64,000 bases of DNA from Mesorhizobium sp. M1E.F.Ca.ET.045.02.1.1 (GCF_003952485.1 NZ_CP034447.1:4044501-4108500), one strand, 5' to 3'; numbered from the stretch's first letter, positions 1-11,109 are shown. The notes: a model not told the origin generated them from the letters alone. Numbers and translations are program-made.

Positions 1-121
1 GGTCTTCCTCGCCTGCGAATCCCGCGCCCTTACAGAGGCTCGTGTTGATTGTCCGCAAGCTACATTAGCCAAGATGGCGGATCGGCGACTGTGCTGCGCG
101 AGTTGTCGTTGCGCCGATAGT

Positions 122-1294
122 TCACGCGGGACGTTCGACAAAAGTGTGCGGGATGGCGCTCATCAGTTCCGCGCCATTTTCGGTCACCCGGACAGTGTCG
201 CTCAACATGTATCTTTCACCACGCTCGTAGAAAGCAGACTGAAGGTGGAAGGTCATATTGGCCAGGATCTCAGTGTCGTTATTGGGCGCCAAGCTAGCTC
301 CACTAATGGAGTCAACACCAATGGAGTAGCCAATGCGCGATGGCCTAGTGAGACCGTAGGGCCGGATAGCCGCATCGTACGCGCGCGCGACATCGCCGCA
401 CGTCGCGCCCGGGCGCATTGTGTCGACGGCAGCCTGGAGACCCGCCAGCCCGCCCTCGTGTTGGTTCTTCCGGCGTGCTGTGGCAGGGCCGAGATGAGCC
501 ATCCGAGTTACTGGAGCCGAGTGCCGATGGCGTGCAGCGGACAACTCCAGAAAATACTGCTCCCCGGCAGCAAATACGTCGTCCATCCACGGCTGGTGCG
601 GCGCGTTGGAGAACCGGCCACCACGGATGTGCGGTAGCCACGGCGGCGGCCCGCCGGGGATACCTTCGGCCCCGGCGCAAAGCACGGACATGATCGCAGC
701 AGCTGCCTCACAATGCCGAGTTCCGACGGCGATCTTGTCCATACCGGCAACCAGAGCCCGGTCCGTGATCATCGCCGCCTCCCTCATATAGAAAAGCTCG
801 CGCTCGGACTTGACCAGCGCACACGTCGCTACCAAGTCGCTTGCGTCAAGCGGCTCCTGAACTCCTAATGCGCCGACAAGTTTGGGGTAGTCGACCATGC
901 TCAGCGCAGACACTTCGACGCCGATACGTGCAGATGCCCCCACCTTGTCCTTGACGAACCGCCCGATCGCTTCCCACGCACCTTCCCCGCTGGAGCCGGT
1001 GATGCAGCTTTCGGCGTATCCGACAACCCGTTCCTGCGGAAGCCAGCATCCGGCGTCGGCCGCAGTGTCGGCGTCCATCTTACGCAGGATGAAGTAGGGA
1101 TCGTCATCCAGCGTCACGAGCACGCCCTGCGGCGAATAAGCATGAAACTCATACCCCAGGAGATAGACTTGGTCGGCCTGTGAGGACACCACCAGCGCGT
1201 CCATCCCAGCCTTAGACATCAACGCACGCGCCTTATCGAGCCGAGTCCGAAACTCCGAAGTCTCAAACGCCTGCACAATATTCTTGTCGTTCAT
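122..1294 (-). CDS. M24 (creatinase/aminopeptidase P fold) hydrolase-like protein, copy 1
   Basis: This 390-residue protein has an N-terminal creatinase-type domain and a C-terminal pita-bread (M24) domain. The ATG at 1294 is chosen because a strong ribosome site (ggaggag) lies 8-15 bases upstream and because it matches the start of its paralogue at 14538-15710; the frame stays open further upstream without support. In M24 metalloenzymes the C-terminal domain carries Asp, Asp, His, Glu, Glu as metal ligands. Here the Asp positions, the GHG(I/L)G histidine (replaced by a GYSIG-like stretch) and both glutamates (HLQSAF, MLSDTV) look lost, so it resembles metal-independent creatinase-like members rather than an active aminopeptidase. 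The family cleaves C-N bonds in small amides or X-Pro peptides. The substrate is unknown. An operator-like palindrome lies about 100 bases upstream. Confidence 0.8.
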   Translation of the reverse strand: MNDKNIVQAFETSEFRTRLDKARALMSKAGMDALVVSSQADQVYLLGYEFHAYSPQGVLVTLDDDPYFILRKMDADTAADAGCWLPQERVVGYAESCITGSSGEGAWEAIGRFVKDKVGASARIGVEVSALSMVDYPKLVGALGVQEPLDASDLVATCALVKSERELFYMREAAMITDRALVAGMDKIAVGTRHCEAAAAIMSVLCAGAEGIPGGPPPWLPHIRGGRFSNAPHQPWMDDVFAAGEQYFLELSAARHRHSAPVTRMAHLGPATARRKNQHEGGLAGLQAAVDTMRPGATCGDVARAYDAAIRPYGLTRPSRIGYSIGVDSISGASLAPNNDTEILANMTFHLQSAFYERGERYMLSDTVRVTENGAELMSAIPHTFVERPA

Positions 1295-1384
1295 ATAAAG
1301 CTTCTCCTCCCAATTTCGCCATCCGACACCAGCTCGTCCAAGGCCCCTCCGACGGAGCAGGCTTGGGAAAAGGCGTCCCCCGGT

Positions 1385-1414
1385 GTGTCGACACCTACTG
1401 TCGACATATTGTCG
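1385..1414 (-). promoter_or_regulatory. Operator-like palindromes upstream of M24 copy 1
   Basis: On the minus strand positions 1414-1399 read CGACAATATGTCGACA, which contains the inverted arms CGACA/TGTCG. A second palindrome, GTGTCGACAC, lies at 1385-1394. A TTGACA-like box (complement of 1421-1426) is immediately upstream. The same 16-mer occurs at 18268-18283 and a 13/16 match at 25665-25680, each upstream of a metabolic gene. I infer that it is the binding site of one or both FCD-type GntR regulators in this window. Confidence 0.55.
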
Positions 1415-1504
1415 TGAACTTGTCAATTTTTTTTCGAGGTTCGACCGCATATTTTATTTGGTGCAGATTGCGGGTAACGGGCGATCCCGAATAGGTTTCA
1501 TAGA

Positions 1505-1795
1505 GTCGGGATCGCAGTCGATGTCGTGATCTATCCGTGCTCGATGCCTTCTGCTCGCTGATTCACCCGGCTCTCGATGGCTCAAATTCTCCCGCAGACT
1601 GATGGGCCAGTGCTCATCACTCGGCCAAAGACGATGGGCTGGTCCATGTTGCGGTCGCGAACCCGCTGTGGCCACTGTCACCACATGCGCCGGATAGGCG
1701 ATCTGCCGTGGCACGTGCGGTTATCCAATCCGGCTCCGCACACGCAGTTTCGATGCGGCGCGGCTACTTCGGCCTTTGCCAGACCTCACAGGTGT
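1505..1795 (+). pseudogene. ISL3-family transposase, N-terminal remnant
   Basis: Broken reading frames give a CGHCHH-type cysteine/histidine cluster followed by RRIGDLPWHVRL. This matches the zinc-binding N terminus of ISL3 transposases, where a 'DLPWHG' segment follows the cysteine cluster. The first half of this stretch, to about 1680, is clearly homologous to 21735-21910. There is no intact frame, and the DDE part is absent here. Confidence 0.5.
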
Positions 1796-2047
1796 TTACG
1801 AATTTGGATGCGTGGATTCGCCGAAGATTACGGGCCGTAGACCGGCTGTCGGACGGGCAGCATCCACCAGCCGCAGCCGGAGCAAACGAGAACGCAACGC
1901 CTTGATCAAACTCGCCGAAGTCCACCTCCTGCGGCCGTCCCCGATGGCCGGTTTCGGCATCATGGGCGCGATCTGCCCCCACTCATCGTCTGTCAGATCA
2001 GACGGGGTAAACGCTTCGTCTTCTTGGCGATCTTGGCCATCCGCCAC
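1796..2047 (-). pseudogene. IS5-family (DUF4096) transposase N-terminal remnant
   Basis: The frame contains LTDDEWGQIAPMMPKPA, the typical start of IS5-group transposases ('LTDEEWARIAPLLP'). The continuation is broken: a neighbouring frame at 1764-1982 carries the expected GRPQEVDF segment, which shows a frameshift. Only the N-terminal region remains. Confidence 0.65.
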
Positions 2048-2123
2048 GACTCTGCTCGGTCCACATCCACAACTTGAACATATGGCCCGCCCCGCTTAAA
2101 CTGACCCCATAAAGTTGGACGGT

Positions 2124-2439
2124 TTATTGAAGTTGTAGGCTTAAGGGCTGGGTCCTATATTGCACAGGGCTCAGCCCTTTCCTTGATGGCCTGGCTGAGG
2201 CTTTAGACGGTGTCGAACCTGCCTGGATAGAAGAGTTCGGACTTGAGGATGACGAAGAAGCTCTCCATAGGTACGTTGTCGAGGCAGTTGCCTTTGCGTG
2301 ACATGCTCTGTGCGAGGCCTCTGGCTTCCAGCCTGCGTTGGAACGCCGGCATCTGGTACTGCCACCCCTGATCGGAATGCAGGATCGGCCGTTCATCCTC
2401 ATTGAGTCGGGCGAAGGCTTTGGTCAACATGTTGTCCAC
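2124..2439 (-). pseudogene. IS3-family transposase OrfB, C-terminal remnant
   Basis: The frame includes ILHSDQGWQYQ, then SMSRKGNCLDNVPMESFF, which is the second Asp and the Glu region of the rve integrase core of IS3-family OrfB. A frameshift follows and the remaining C terminus is degenerate. The upstream part of the gene and orfA are missing. Nothing recognisable lies between here and 2657. Confidence 0.75.
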
Positions 2440-2657
2440 TAGCTTGAACAGCGGCCATCGCTGTCAATAGAACGTGCTGCGCGGCAGCTTCGCCAGTTCG
2501 AGCAGCCTCAAGCGGATGCAACGTAAGCGTCACGAGCACCGCACGGGTATTCTTGCTTGACAGAGGCAGGATTCAGATGCGGGCCGCTTTGACTCGCTTG
2601 GGCATGAAGCACGAGCGGATGGCGATGACCGCCTTTGCAACGGCGGCGACGGCCACG

Positions 2658-3104
2658 TCATCGCAGACGAGAGTTCACCCCCGTTGTGTCGCGGATCGGG
2701 GCGATGATGTCGCCGGTTGCGGCATGACCGCGGAGAACGGGGCGCCAGAGCCTTGGAGCGAAATCGGTGGCGAGCAGGAAGGCAGTCGACCAGTGGAAGG
2801 GATCGAAGGAACCGTCATTGTGCCCCGCAAAGAGCGGGCGCCAGGTTTCCGGCGTTTCGGCAAGCCCGGTCGAGATCCGGTGATAGTTGGCAACGAACGT
2901 CTGCACAGCGAGCGCCTCGGTTGTGCCTTCGAGTGCCATCAGCGCTCGCTCACCTGCAAACAGAGGAATCCATTGGCGCGCGTCGATGAAGCGGGGCCTG
3001 ATGATGAGGGTGGTCAGATAGCCGTCAACCCCATCCATGCTGAAGACAGGCGGATTGGGCCGCCGCTTGTGCAGGAACGCCTCAAAGGCCGCATCGTCCA
3101 GCAT
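2658..3104 (-). CDS. UPF0149 (YecA/YgfB-like) family protein associated with IS66
   Basis: The 148-residue product carries FSMDGVDGYLTTLIIRPRFI and the pattern of short all-helical UPF0149 proteins. In rhizobia such genes are often carried by IS66 elements just downstream of tnpC, as here: it follows the tnpC remnant on the same strand. It may be truncated at its C terminus. Its role in transposition is unknown. Confidence 0.6.
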   Translation of the reverse strand: MLDDAAFEAFLHKRRPNPPVFSMDGVDGYLTTLIIRPRFIDARQWIPLFAGERALMALEGTTEALAVQTFVANYHRISTGLAETPETWRPLFAGHNDGSFDPFHWSTAFLLATDFAPRLWRPVLRGHAATGDIIAPIRDTTGVNSRLR

Positions 3105-3110
3105 CGGGCG

Positions 3111-3495
3111 CTAAGGCGAGCAAGCCGCGGCGGGCCGAGCGGCGACGGGCCCTTTTGACCGACGAGCGATCATGCTGCCACACGCTCCAGCTGGCCCCGT
3201 GCTTCCCGGTCTGCCTTCCAATTCCACGGCAAGAGCTCGTCGAGCCGATTGACCGGAATGGCACCCGAGACGATCTGCTCGAGCACGTCGGCGAGCCAGG
3301 TTTCGGGATCGAGACCATTGAGTCGTGCCGAGTTGACCAGTGATGCCAGCACCCGCCCATGTCTCGCCACCACGGGCGGATCCGGCAAAGAGGCTGTTCT
3401 TCCTCGTCAGGCAAACTGGTTTGAGCGAACGCTCGACAACGTTGCTATCGACTTCGATCCGTCCGTCCGTGAGGAAGGCTGTCAATGCCGGGTGA
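3111..3495 (-). pseudogene. tnpC: IS66-family TnpC transposase, C-terminal remnant
   Basis: The segment GRIEVDSNVVERSLKP followed by TRKNSLFAGSARGG is the signature of the IS66 TnpC C terminus. The frame then shifts: the continuation NSARLNGLDPETWLADVL and RLDELLPWNW lies in the overlapping frame at 3170-3388. The N-terminal two thirds are missing because an IS21-family element abuts the gene at about 3495. Confidence 0.8.
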
Positions 3496-3530
3496 AATTT
3501 CCCCAAAAGTGCCGAAGTAAAATTCCCCAA

Positions 3531-4508
<978 letters not shown>

Positions 4509-4561
4509 TCATTGTTGACGCGCGATCGCGATCGCGGCGGTGAGCGACACCAGAGGGTCCG

Positions 4562-5736
4562 GTGGCGAGTTACATTGTTCCGTTTGCCGAATGGCTCGGT
4601 GATCGAGGCTACGGTCTGGTTTCCATGAGGAACCAGGTGCTGATGGCGGCAGGCTTCAGCAAATGGCTCGGGCATAAGGGGATTGAGCTCAGTGACATAA
4701 GTGGAGGTCACCCTGGGCGTTATTTGCTGGACCGAGCGCAGCGGCCAAAGCTTGGAGATACCGCCGCTCTTCGACATCTGTTAGCTTTTCTGCGAAGTCA
4801 GAACGCAATCGCCGAAGAGATTGAGGCCGATCACAACCCATCGCCGGTAGAACAACATGTGCTGGCATATGAGCGGTATTTGCGAGACGCCCGTGCGCTA
4901 GCTCGCGAGACGATCATAAATTACCGGCCGGTCGTCCGAGATTTTCTCAACTACCGCTTCGGGATGGTGAGGTCTCGCTCGCACAGTTGCGTGCCGACGA
5001 CGTGACAAAGTTCGTGCAACAGAAGGTGTCGCGTCTCAACCTGAGGCGAGCGAAGATCACGACGACCGCACTGCGGTCCTTTCTTTCCTACGCGCGGTTT
5101 CGTGGGGACGTCACGTTAGACTTGGCGGCAGCGGTCCCGATCGTAGCCAACTGGTCGCTTTCATCTATTCCCCGTGCGATCGGCCGCGACGAGGTGAGCC
5201 AATTGCTCGCCAGCATCGATCGGTAGACGGCCATCGGGTGCCGCGACTACGCGATGATCCTCGCACTGGCGCGGTTGGGACTACGATCGAGCGAGGTAGT
5301 TACGCTCGAACTCGACGATATCGATTGGGCAACTGGTCAGATCCGTGTGCGCGGCAAAAACGGACGCAACGAGCTTCCATTGCCGGCGGACGTTGGCGAG
5401 GCGATCGCCGATTACCTGCGGAAGGCGCGTCCGCGCAATGCCAGCCGCCGTGTCTTTCTACGCGACAAGGCTCCAATCCGAGGCTTCGTGGGTCCGAGTG
5501 GACTCGGGTCAATTATCCGACGCTTACTAAAGAGGGCCGGCATCGACTCTCCAACAAAGGGAACCCACCAATTCCGGCATGGGCTTGCCTCAGAGATGCT
5601 GCGTGGCGGCGCGTCGTTGGGGGAGATCGGCGAAGTTGTGGGACATCGCCATGTGCAGACAACAGCGATTTACGCCAAGGTCGATCTCGACGCGTTGCGA
5701 ACACTGGCTTTGCCATGGCCGGGAGAAGCCCAATGA
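4562..5736 (+). pseudogene. RIT tyrosine recombinase RitA, frameshifted
   Basis: The N-terminal SAM-like domain reads in one frame to about 4961, where one G appears to be missing (the restored frame reads DFLNYRFG then SLAQLRADDV). The second frame continues to an in-frame TAG at 5224 (expected in IDR-TAIGCRDYAM) and then runs to 5736. Catalytic positions survive: R in LGLRSSEV, HxxR in HQFRHGLA, and H and Y in VGHRHVQTTAIYAK. A frameshift plus a nonsense codon imply inactivity. Confidence 0.85.
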
Positions 5737-6676
5737 GCGCACTCCGACAGGCTGTTCAAGACTACGTCGAGATGCGGCGAGGGTTGGGGTTCAAATTGCG
5801 AGAGACAGGAAGGGGATTGATCGATTTCGTTACCTTCCTGGAGGCCAATGACACGCCATACATCACGACGGAACTGGCCCTTGCCTGGGCTCAAAGACCG
5901 TCGCGGGCGCTGCCTTCGCATTGGGCGACCCGGCTGGGATATGTCCGCGTATTCGCCCGCTATCGCGCTGCTGCCGATCCGCGAACTCAGATTCCGCCAG
6001 CAGGTTCGCTGCCCTTTCGGCCGAAGCGGGCACGACCGTATCTCTATTCGAAGGTAGACATCCAACGTCTTCTGTCGGCCGCTCTGGAGATGCCATGCCG
6101 ATATACCCGCTGCAAGCTCAGGCCATGGACATACTATTGCCTGTTCGGATTGCTAAGCGTTTCCGGCCTGCGCCTCGGCGAGGCCCGCAACCTCAAGCTC
6201 GCGGACGTTGATTTCGACGCTGCAGTGTTGACGATCCGCGGCACAAGTTCGGCAAATCCCGTCTCGTGCCGATGCACGCGTCGACCTGTAGAGTGCTTCA
6301 GGAATATCTCAAACGCCGCCGACATCATTGTGCAGCCCAGGCGGCATCTCCCTATTTGTTCACTTCGCAACTGGGCAATCGCCTTGATGTCGGAGACATT
6401 CATCGAACGTTCTATGCTCTGTCTCGCCAGATCGGCTTGCGCGGCATGGATGACAGCCGCGGGCCCCGTCTGCATGACATGCGCCATGTGTTCGCGACGA
6501 ATACATTGGTGCGCTGGTACGAAGCCGAGCAAGATCCCGAGCGGCTCCTGCCTGTTTTGTCCACCTATCTCGGTCATGTCCACGTGGCCGATACCCAATG
6601 GTACCTCACCGGTTCACCCGAGCTGATGAAGGAAGCAATGCACCGCCTTGAGCGCCGCTGGGAGCATCGGGCATGA
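5733..6676 (+). pseudogene. RIT tyrosine recombinase RitB, frameshifted
   Basis: The start ATG overlaps the ritA stop. The first frame runs from MSALRQAVQDYVEMRRG through GLRLGEARNLKL to about 6243, where one C is missing (restored GTKFGKSRLVPMH). The second frame carries HDMRHVFATN and LGHVHVADTQWYL, the HxxR box and the H..Y box, and ends at 6676. One single-base deletion separates it from an intact recombinase. Confidence 0.85.
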
Positions 6677-7642
6677 CCAAGCACGCCAGCCTGGCGCCAC
6701 TCTTGGAGCGCTTTTTCATCCAACGCCTGATGCAACAGCGGCAGTCAAGCCCCCATACAATCAGCTCCTATCGCGACACATTTCGGCAGTTGCTGAAGTT
6801 CGCCGCACGAACACTGCACAAGCCGCCGTCTCGCTTGAACTTCGAGGAAGTCGACGCGCCGCTAATCGTTGCCTTCCTTGATGACCTGGAGAACCACCAG
6901 GGTATCAGCGTCCGCAGCCGCAACTTGCGCCTCACGGCAATTCATTCCTTCTTTCGCTATGCCGCCTTCGAAGCGCCCGAGCATTCCGCTCAAGCGCTTC
7001 GCTCGAACATTGGTCAATTTCCTGACCCGCCCAGAGGTCGATGCCTTGCTGGCCGCACCGGATCAATCGACCTGGTCCGGTCGCCGCGATCACGCGTTCC
7101 TCCTGGTTGCGGTGCAGACCGGATTGCGGCTATCGGAGATCACAGGTCTCAAGCGGAATGATCTGTTCTTCGGCACGGGCGCCCACCTGCGCGTCATTGG
7201 CAAAGGGCGCAAGGAACGCTGCACTCCGTTCGCCAAGTCTACGGCCGCCGTCTTGAGAAGCTGGCTGAAAGAGCCGCAGCGCGGCGAAGAGAGTATCCTG
7301 TTTCCCAGCGCCAGAGGTGAGCGGCTGAGCGTTCATGGCGTTCAGTACATGCTGAACAAACACCGCCAGACCGCTTCTGCCAAATGCCCGTCGCTGAGCG
7401 GAAAGCGCGTCACTGTTCATCGTCTGAGGCACACGATGGCCATGGACCTCCTGCAGGCCGGCGTCGATCGCGCCGTCATCGCTCTGTGGCTCGGCCATGA
7501 ATCGGTCGAGACCACACAGATCTATCTCGAGGCGACGGTGGCGATGAAGGAGACGGCATTGGCAAAGACGCTCCCATATTCCGGTAAGTCATCCCGCTTC
7601 CGGCCCGACGACAATCTGCTGGAGTTCTTGAACAGCCTGTAG
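6673..7642 (+). pseudogene. RIT tyrosine recombinase RitC, frameshifted
   Basis: The start overlaps the ritB stop. The N-terminal core-binding domain (RFFIQRLMQQRQSSPHTISS) reads in one frame to about 6990, then a shift moves the catalytic domain to the next frame. That frame has GLRLSEITGL (Arg), IGKGRKER (Lys region), HRLRHTMA (HxxR), and LGHESVETTQIYLE (His and Tyr nucleophile). Confidence 0.85.
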
Positions 7643-7650
7643 TTCGAGCT

Positions 7651-7739
7651 GACTATGGCGGGTGGCCCGGGCGTCTCTGCGGAAAATCTCCTTGTTCCTC
7701 AGACGTTTGCCGTTGCGGTCGAAGCTACCCGACATAGTC
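7651..7739. repeat. Inverted repeat pair downstream of ritC
   Basis: GACTATGGCGGGT at 7651-7663 faces ACCCGACATAGTC at 7727-7739, a 12/13 inverted match with a 63-base centre, starting nine bases after the ritC stop. A similar pair follows the second RitC fragment at 8000-8066. I infer that these are the right-end sites of RIT units. Confidence 0.6.
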
Positions 7740-7796
7740 GGGCGGGGTAGATAGTGACGCCTATATCGATCAAGACATAGGAGGCACTCCCTCGCC

Positions 7797-7997
7797 ATGA
7801 AGCTTCTCCAGTCCGGCGTGGACCTTTTGACGATCCAAGCCTGGCTCGGGCACGCACAGGTCGCCACGACCCACCGCTATGCCGCAGCGGATGTTGAGAT
7901 GATGCGCAATGGACTCGAGAAGGCGGGCGTCACCGGCGATCACGGCGTGCGTTTCCGACCAAATGACTCCGTTCTGCAACTGCTGAACAGCATCTAA
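7797..7997 (+). pseudogene. Second RitC-like recombinase, C-terminal fragment
   Basis: The 66 codons read VDLLTIQAWLGHAQVATTHRY and end FRPNDSVLQLLNSI, parallel to the RitC end FRPDDNLLEFLNSL. The His and Tyr of the active site are present and everything upstream is missing. It is related to, but distinct from, the adjacent ritC, so it is likely the residue of an older RIT element. Confidence 0.7.
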
Positions 7998-7999
7998 AT

Positions 8000-8066
8000 A
8001 TTATGTGGCGGAAAAATCCGGACTCGGCAGGCCCAGGCTGGCACCAGGAAGGCTCCGCCACATAAT
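8000..8066. repeat. Perfect 13-bp inverted repeat after the RitC fragment
   Basis: ATTATGTGGCGGA at 8000-8012 and TCCGCCACATAAT at 8054-8066 are perfect complements with a 41-base centre, starting two bases after the recombinase stop codon. It is positioned like the 7651-7739 pair and shares a TATG..GCGG core with it. Confidence 0.65.
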
Positions 8067-8079
8067 CTCGCCCGACGCA

Positions 8080-8480
8080 TAAATAGGGATCGGCTGCAAG
8101 AGCCGAGGCGACCAGGGCAACGACACCATTGATGCCGCGGCAAAAGTCGACCGGCTGTGTCGCTAGGCGGGGCTGACGTCGTCTCCGCAGTCGCCTTCGC
8201 CTGCACCAGCCCCGCCGTCGCCGCCAGATTGAAAGAAGGCCACGACTTACGCCCCAATGTCGCGCGACCGCCGAGATGTTGGTGCCCGACTCCGCACTCT
8301 CCGCGAGCCCCGAGCCTTGTCCGTCGGCGTCTGGGCGAAGACGCTGAGCGCATCCTCCAGCTTGCGCCGCCGTGCGCCACAACGATTCCGCGCTACAGCA
8401 AAAGAGCGCGCAGGTGGCTAAGCAATGCCGGGCGTTCCGCCAGCGCGCTCGATGCAGCGCCTGGATGTCCGATTGTACGT
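8080..8480 (-). pseudogene. IS66-family TnpA (orf1) remnant
   Basis: A degenerate frame contains SGTNISAVARHWGVSRGLLSIWRRR, the helix-turn-helix of IS66 TnpA-type proteins. It is frameshifted and truncated. A related remnant in the same orientation lies at about 29050-29500. Confidence 0.65.
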
Positions 8481-8780
8481 CACTCTTGATCGGCACTCAT
8501 CGTCGACCGCGTCACAGCCTCCGAGATCGCCTCGGTACCGTGTGTTCGTCGTTCTTGTTAGCACATAGGTCGCAGCGGTGTCAGACGGAATCATGTGGCC
8601 CAAGGTGGCGAGCATCCGCCCAAGACGATGCGCGCGGCAGCATACTTCTATCGCCACCATGCAAGGCTCCATCGTCCCGACGAAATCCGCAACACCATCC
8701 CAACGGAGGCGACGGCGCAGAACAACTGCGTCACCCTCGTCCAGCCCAACGAGGCTGCACACGTTTCTTGCCAAGATCAA
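8430..8780 (-). pseudogene. IS110-family transposase, N-terminal remnant
   Basis: The frame has VGLDEGDAVVLRRRL and EPCMVAIEVCCRAHRLGRML followed by LGHMIPSDTAATYV, corresponding to the RuvC-like N-terminal DEDD domain of IS110/IS1111 transposases ('CLVGMEACASAHHWAREL'). Several expected acidic residues and the C-terminal domain are missing. About 140 bases without recognisable content follow. Confidence 0.55.
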
Positions 8781-8923
8781 TTCCGAGAACAGTTATCGAC
8801 ATCGGTCCGTTCCTCTCTCGTTTCAAAACGGAGCAATCCTAAACGGATCGCCTCCGAGCGGCCCTGACGATAGCCGCGCAACCGATTTTCAAAAACGGTC
8901 TCGGAGCGCCTGCCGATGCCAGT

Positions 8924-9715
8924 TTAGTTGCAACCGTTCGGCAGCAACCCAAGATGACTTCCAGCATCAGCAACAATGATCTGACCGGTAATGTTGGACG
9001 CTTCCGTCAGGAGGAATAGCACAGCCTCCGACATCTGTTCCGGTGTGCCTACCTGGTGCAGAGGCGTTCGCTGTTCCTCTTCTTCTTTCATCTTTCGGTA
9101 TTCAACTTCTCCGACTCCGTTAAGTATCCAACGCGTTTGAATGAAGCCGGGGGAAATGGTATTTACCCGAACGGCTGGGCTGAGCCAGCGTGCAAGCGTT
9201 AGGGTAAGGGTATTTAGGGCCCCCTTAGACAAGACATAGGGTATTGAACTGCCATTGCCGCTAAGTGTAGTATTGGAGGAAACATTTACAATCGCACCTC
9301 GTTCTTTGCGTTCCTCCCATTGTTTTCTCATGGCCGGAAACGCAGCCCGGCTCATCATGAAAGCGCCCGTGGTATTCACGCGAAAGATGCGATCGAAATC
9401 CTCGGGTGTGATGTCTTCAAGGTCGCCGGGTTTTTGAAATTTTGTAGTGCCGGCGTTGTTGATGAGACCGTCGATGCGCCCCCATCTGCTCAGGGTCTCA
9501 CCAACCAGTTTGCGACAATCTGCATCCTGCCCTACGTCGGCCTGCACAACGATGGCATCGACACCTTGCGCTTTAACTTTTATATAGGTCTCATCGGCTT
9601 CCTTCTTGCTCTTAGTGTAATTGATCGCGATGTTCCAGCCACGCGCCGCCAGGTCAATGGCGCAAGTCGCGCCCATTCCCGTTGCTGAGCCTGTCACAAT
9701 TGCTATTTTGGCCAT
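8924..9715 (-). CDS. Short-chain dehydrogenase/reductase
   Basis: The 263-residue product is a classical SDR: cofactor motif TGSATGMG at residues 8-15, structural NNAG, catalytic Ser in VNVSS and Tyr/Lys in YVLSK, and a C-terminal PG motif (SPGFIQTRW). It starts at MAKIAIVTGS (ATG at 9715); upstream codons in frame have no support. NAD(P)H-dependent reduction of a keto group is expected and the substrate cannot be read from sequence. It stands alone between IS debris, so a link with the operon at 11.4-18.2 kb is only positional. Confidence 0.85.
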   Translation of the reverse strand: MAKIAIVTGSATGMGATCAIDLAARGWNIAINYTKSKKEADETYIKVKAQGVDAIVVQADVGQDADCRKLVGETLSRWGRIDGLINNAGTTKFQKPGDLEDITPEDFDRIFRVNTTGAFMMSRAAFPAMRKQWEERKERGAIVNVSSNTTLSGNGSSIPYVLSKGALNTLTLTLARWLSPAVRVNTISPGFIQTRWILNGVGEVEYRKMKEEEEQRTPLHQVGTPEQMSEAVLFLLTEASNITGQIIVADAGSHLGLLPNGCN

Positions 9716-10075
9716 AGTGATTTCATACGCTCCAGACAAATGATGGAATCGACGAGGACTAACGGCGAAAGAGCATCTGCTATAAGTCAACCGACCATCT
9801 TATACATGCTAACCTTTGATTATTTTCAAGCACCATTTTTCGCCAACCTGCGTTATATAGGTGTACCACGGTTAAGAGGCTCGTCAACAAAAGGATAATT
9901 AATGTAATTTTAAATGAATATGGAGGATTGTTGAAATATATGCCGTTCCCATGTTTGCTTTGTAAACTAGTTATGCCGGCTGCAGGCATGCAGTGCGAAG
10001 TTAGGGTCTGGACCCATAAAGTGTTGGCGTCGTCTGAGGAACCAGACCTTCTTTTCCCTGGACGAAGCCAATGCC
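9716..10075. other. Gene-free AT-rich intergenic segment
   Basis: About 360 bases, AT-rich compared with its surroundings, hold the upstream region of the SDR gene on the minus strand. I see no complete gene and no clear terminator. The right part runs into the IS21 remnant. Confidence 0.5.
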
Positions 10076-10794
10076 GTAATCCGGGAGGCTGTCAAGCGGA
10101 TCCATGCGCCGACTGGACCCAGTGCCGTCGCGATCTGTTCGAGACGATGGAACGGCCAGCGCTCGCCGCACTACCAGCCGAGGAATACGAGTTCGCTGAG
10201 TGGCGGCTGGCGCGTGTATCAACAGACTATCATGTCGAGTTCGAACGCTATTTCTACTCCGTGCCGCACAACCTCATTCGAGAGCAGGTGGATGTCCGGG
10301 CGACGAGCCGAATGATCGAGATCTTCTTCAAGGGCAAGCGCGTCGCTGCCCATCAGCGCCGTTATGGCGGAGCCCGTTTTGGAACCGATCCGGACCACAT
10401 GCCCAGTTCGCATCGCTGTTACGCGGAATGGTCGCCCGAGCGCTTCGGGCGCTGGGCTCGTTCGTGCGGGCCACAGACCGAGGGGCTCATCATCGCAATT
10501 CTTGCCAGCAGACCGCATCCGGAACAGGGCTTCAGAACATGCCTCGGCGTGCTCAAGCTCTATCAGGCAATCAGCACGGCGCAGGCCGAAGCCGTTTCGG
10601 CCCGTGCGCTCGATATCGGCGGCCTGAACTGCAAGAGCATCACCGCACTCATCAAATCCCACAAAGCCTCCAGGCACACCGCCGAACCTGCCGCCGTCGG
10701 CGAGCATGCCAATGTGCGCGGCCCCGGCTACTTTCATTATGGAGATAATCAGCAAATGCTGACCAATCCAACCATCGACATGCTGCGCGAACTC
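10076..10794 (+). pseudogene. IS21-family istA 3' half plus the start of istB
   Basis: The reading frame covers the C-terminal part of an IstA transposase (ETMERPALAALPAEEYEFAEW, VDVRATSRMIEIFFKGKRVAAH), ending near 10755. The next codons, MLTNPTIDMLREL, are the typical start of an IstB protein, and the frame breaks at 10795 where a group II intron 5' end begins. IstA's N-terminal DDE half is missing. It differs from the IstB at 3531-4412. Confidence 0.8.
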
Positions 10795-11010
10795 GTGTGC
10801 CCAGCATGTTCAACCGCTTGGGGGTGAAAGTCCCCTAGCCAACCTGATGGAGGTGAAGGCTTAGCAAAGCGCAAGGGCATTACCGCGAGGTGGTGTCTGA
10901 AGGAAGCGTGGAGCAAAACCGCGACCTGACGAACAGAAACCGGATATGAGGCATCCCTAGCCGGACGAGCGGACCAGTCGCTGTGGGAATCCTACGATTC
11001 TCTCAAAACG
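10795..11010 (+). ncRNA. Group II intron, 5' (domain I) fragment
   Basis: The sequence begins GTGTGCCCAGCATG inside istB codons, matching the GUGYG 5' end of bacterial group II introns, followed by GGGGGTGAAAGTCCCC and a GAGGTGAAGGCTTAGC-like stretch typical of domain I. The fragment stops near 11010. A reverse transcriptase fragment of the same type lies 7.3 kb downstream on the same strand. No intact intron remains. Confidence 0.6.
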
Positions 11011-11109
11011 TGAAACGCTCTAGGCTAGGGTCTTGGTGGACGCTGGGCTGCTGCCGAATTACGGATTTACGGGGCCGCGCAAGACGTTCTAAAACCGGTA
11101 TCTCTGCTG

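Larger units (their letters stand above)
4562..8066 (+). mobile_element. Decayed RIT element (recombinase in trio)
   Basis: Three tandem tyrosine recombinase genes with ATGA stop-start overlaps (5733-5736 and 6673-6676) give the architecture of RIT elements (RitA, RitB, RitC). Each gene carries frame damage. Downstream there are two palindromic repeat pairs, at 7651/7727 and 8000/8054, and between them a second RitC C terminus, which suggests that one RIT element inserted next to, or recombined with, another. The left boundary is not resolved. Confidence 0.8.
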
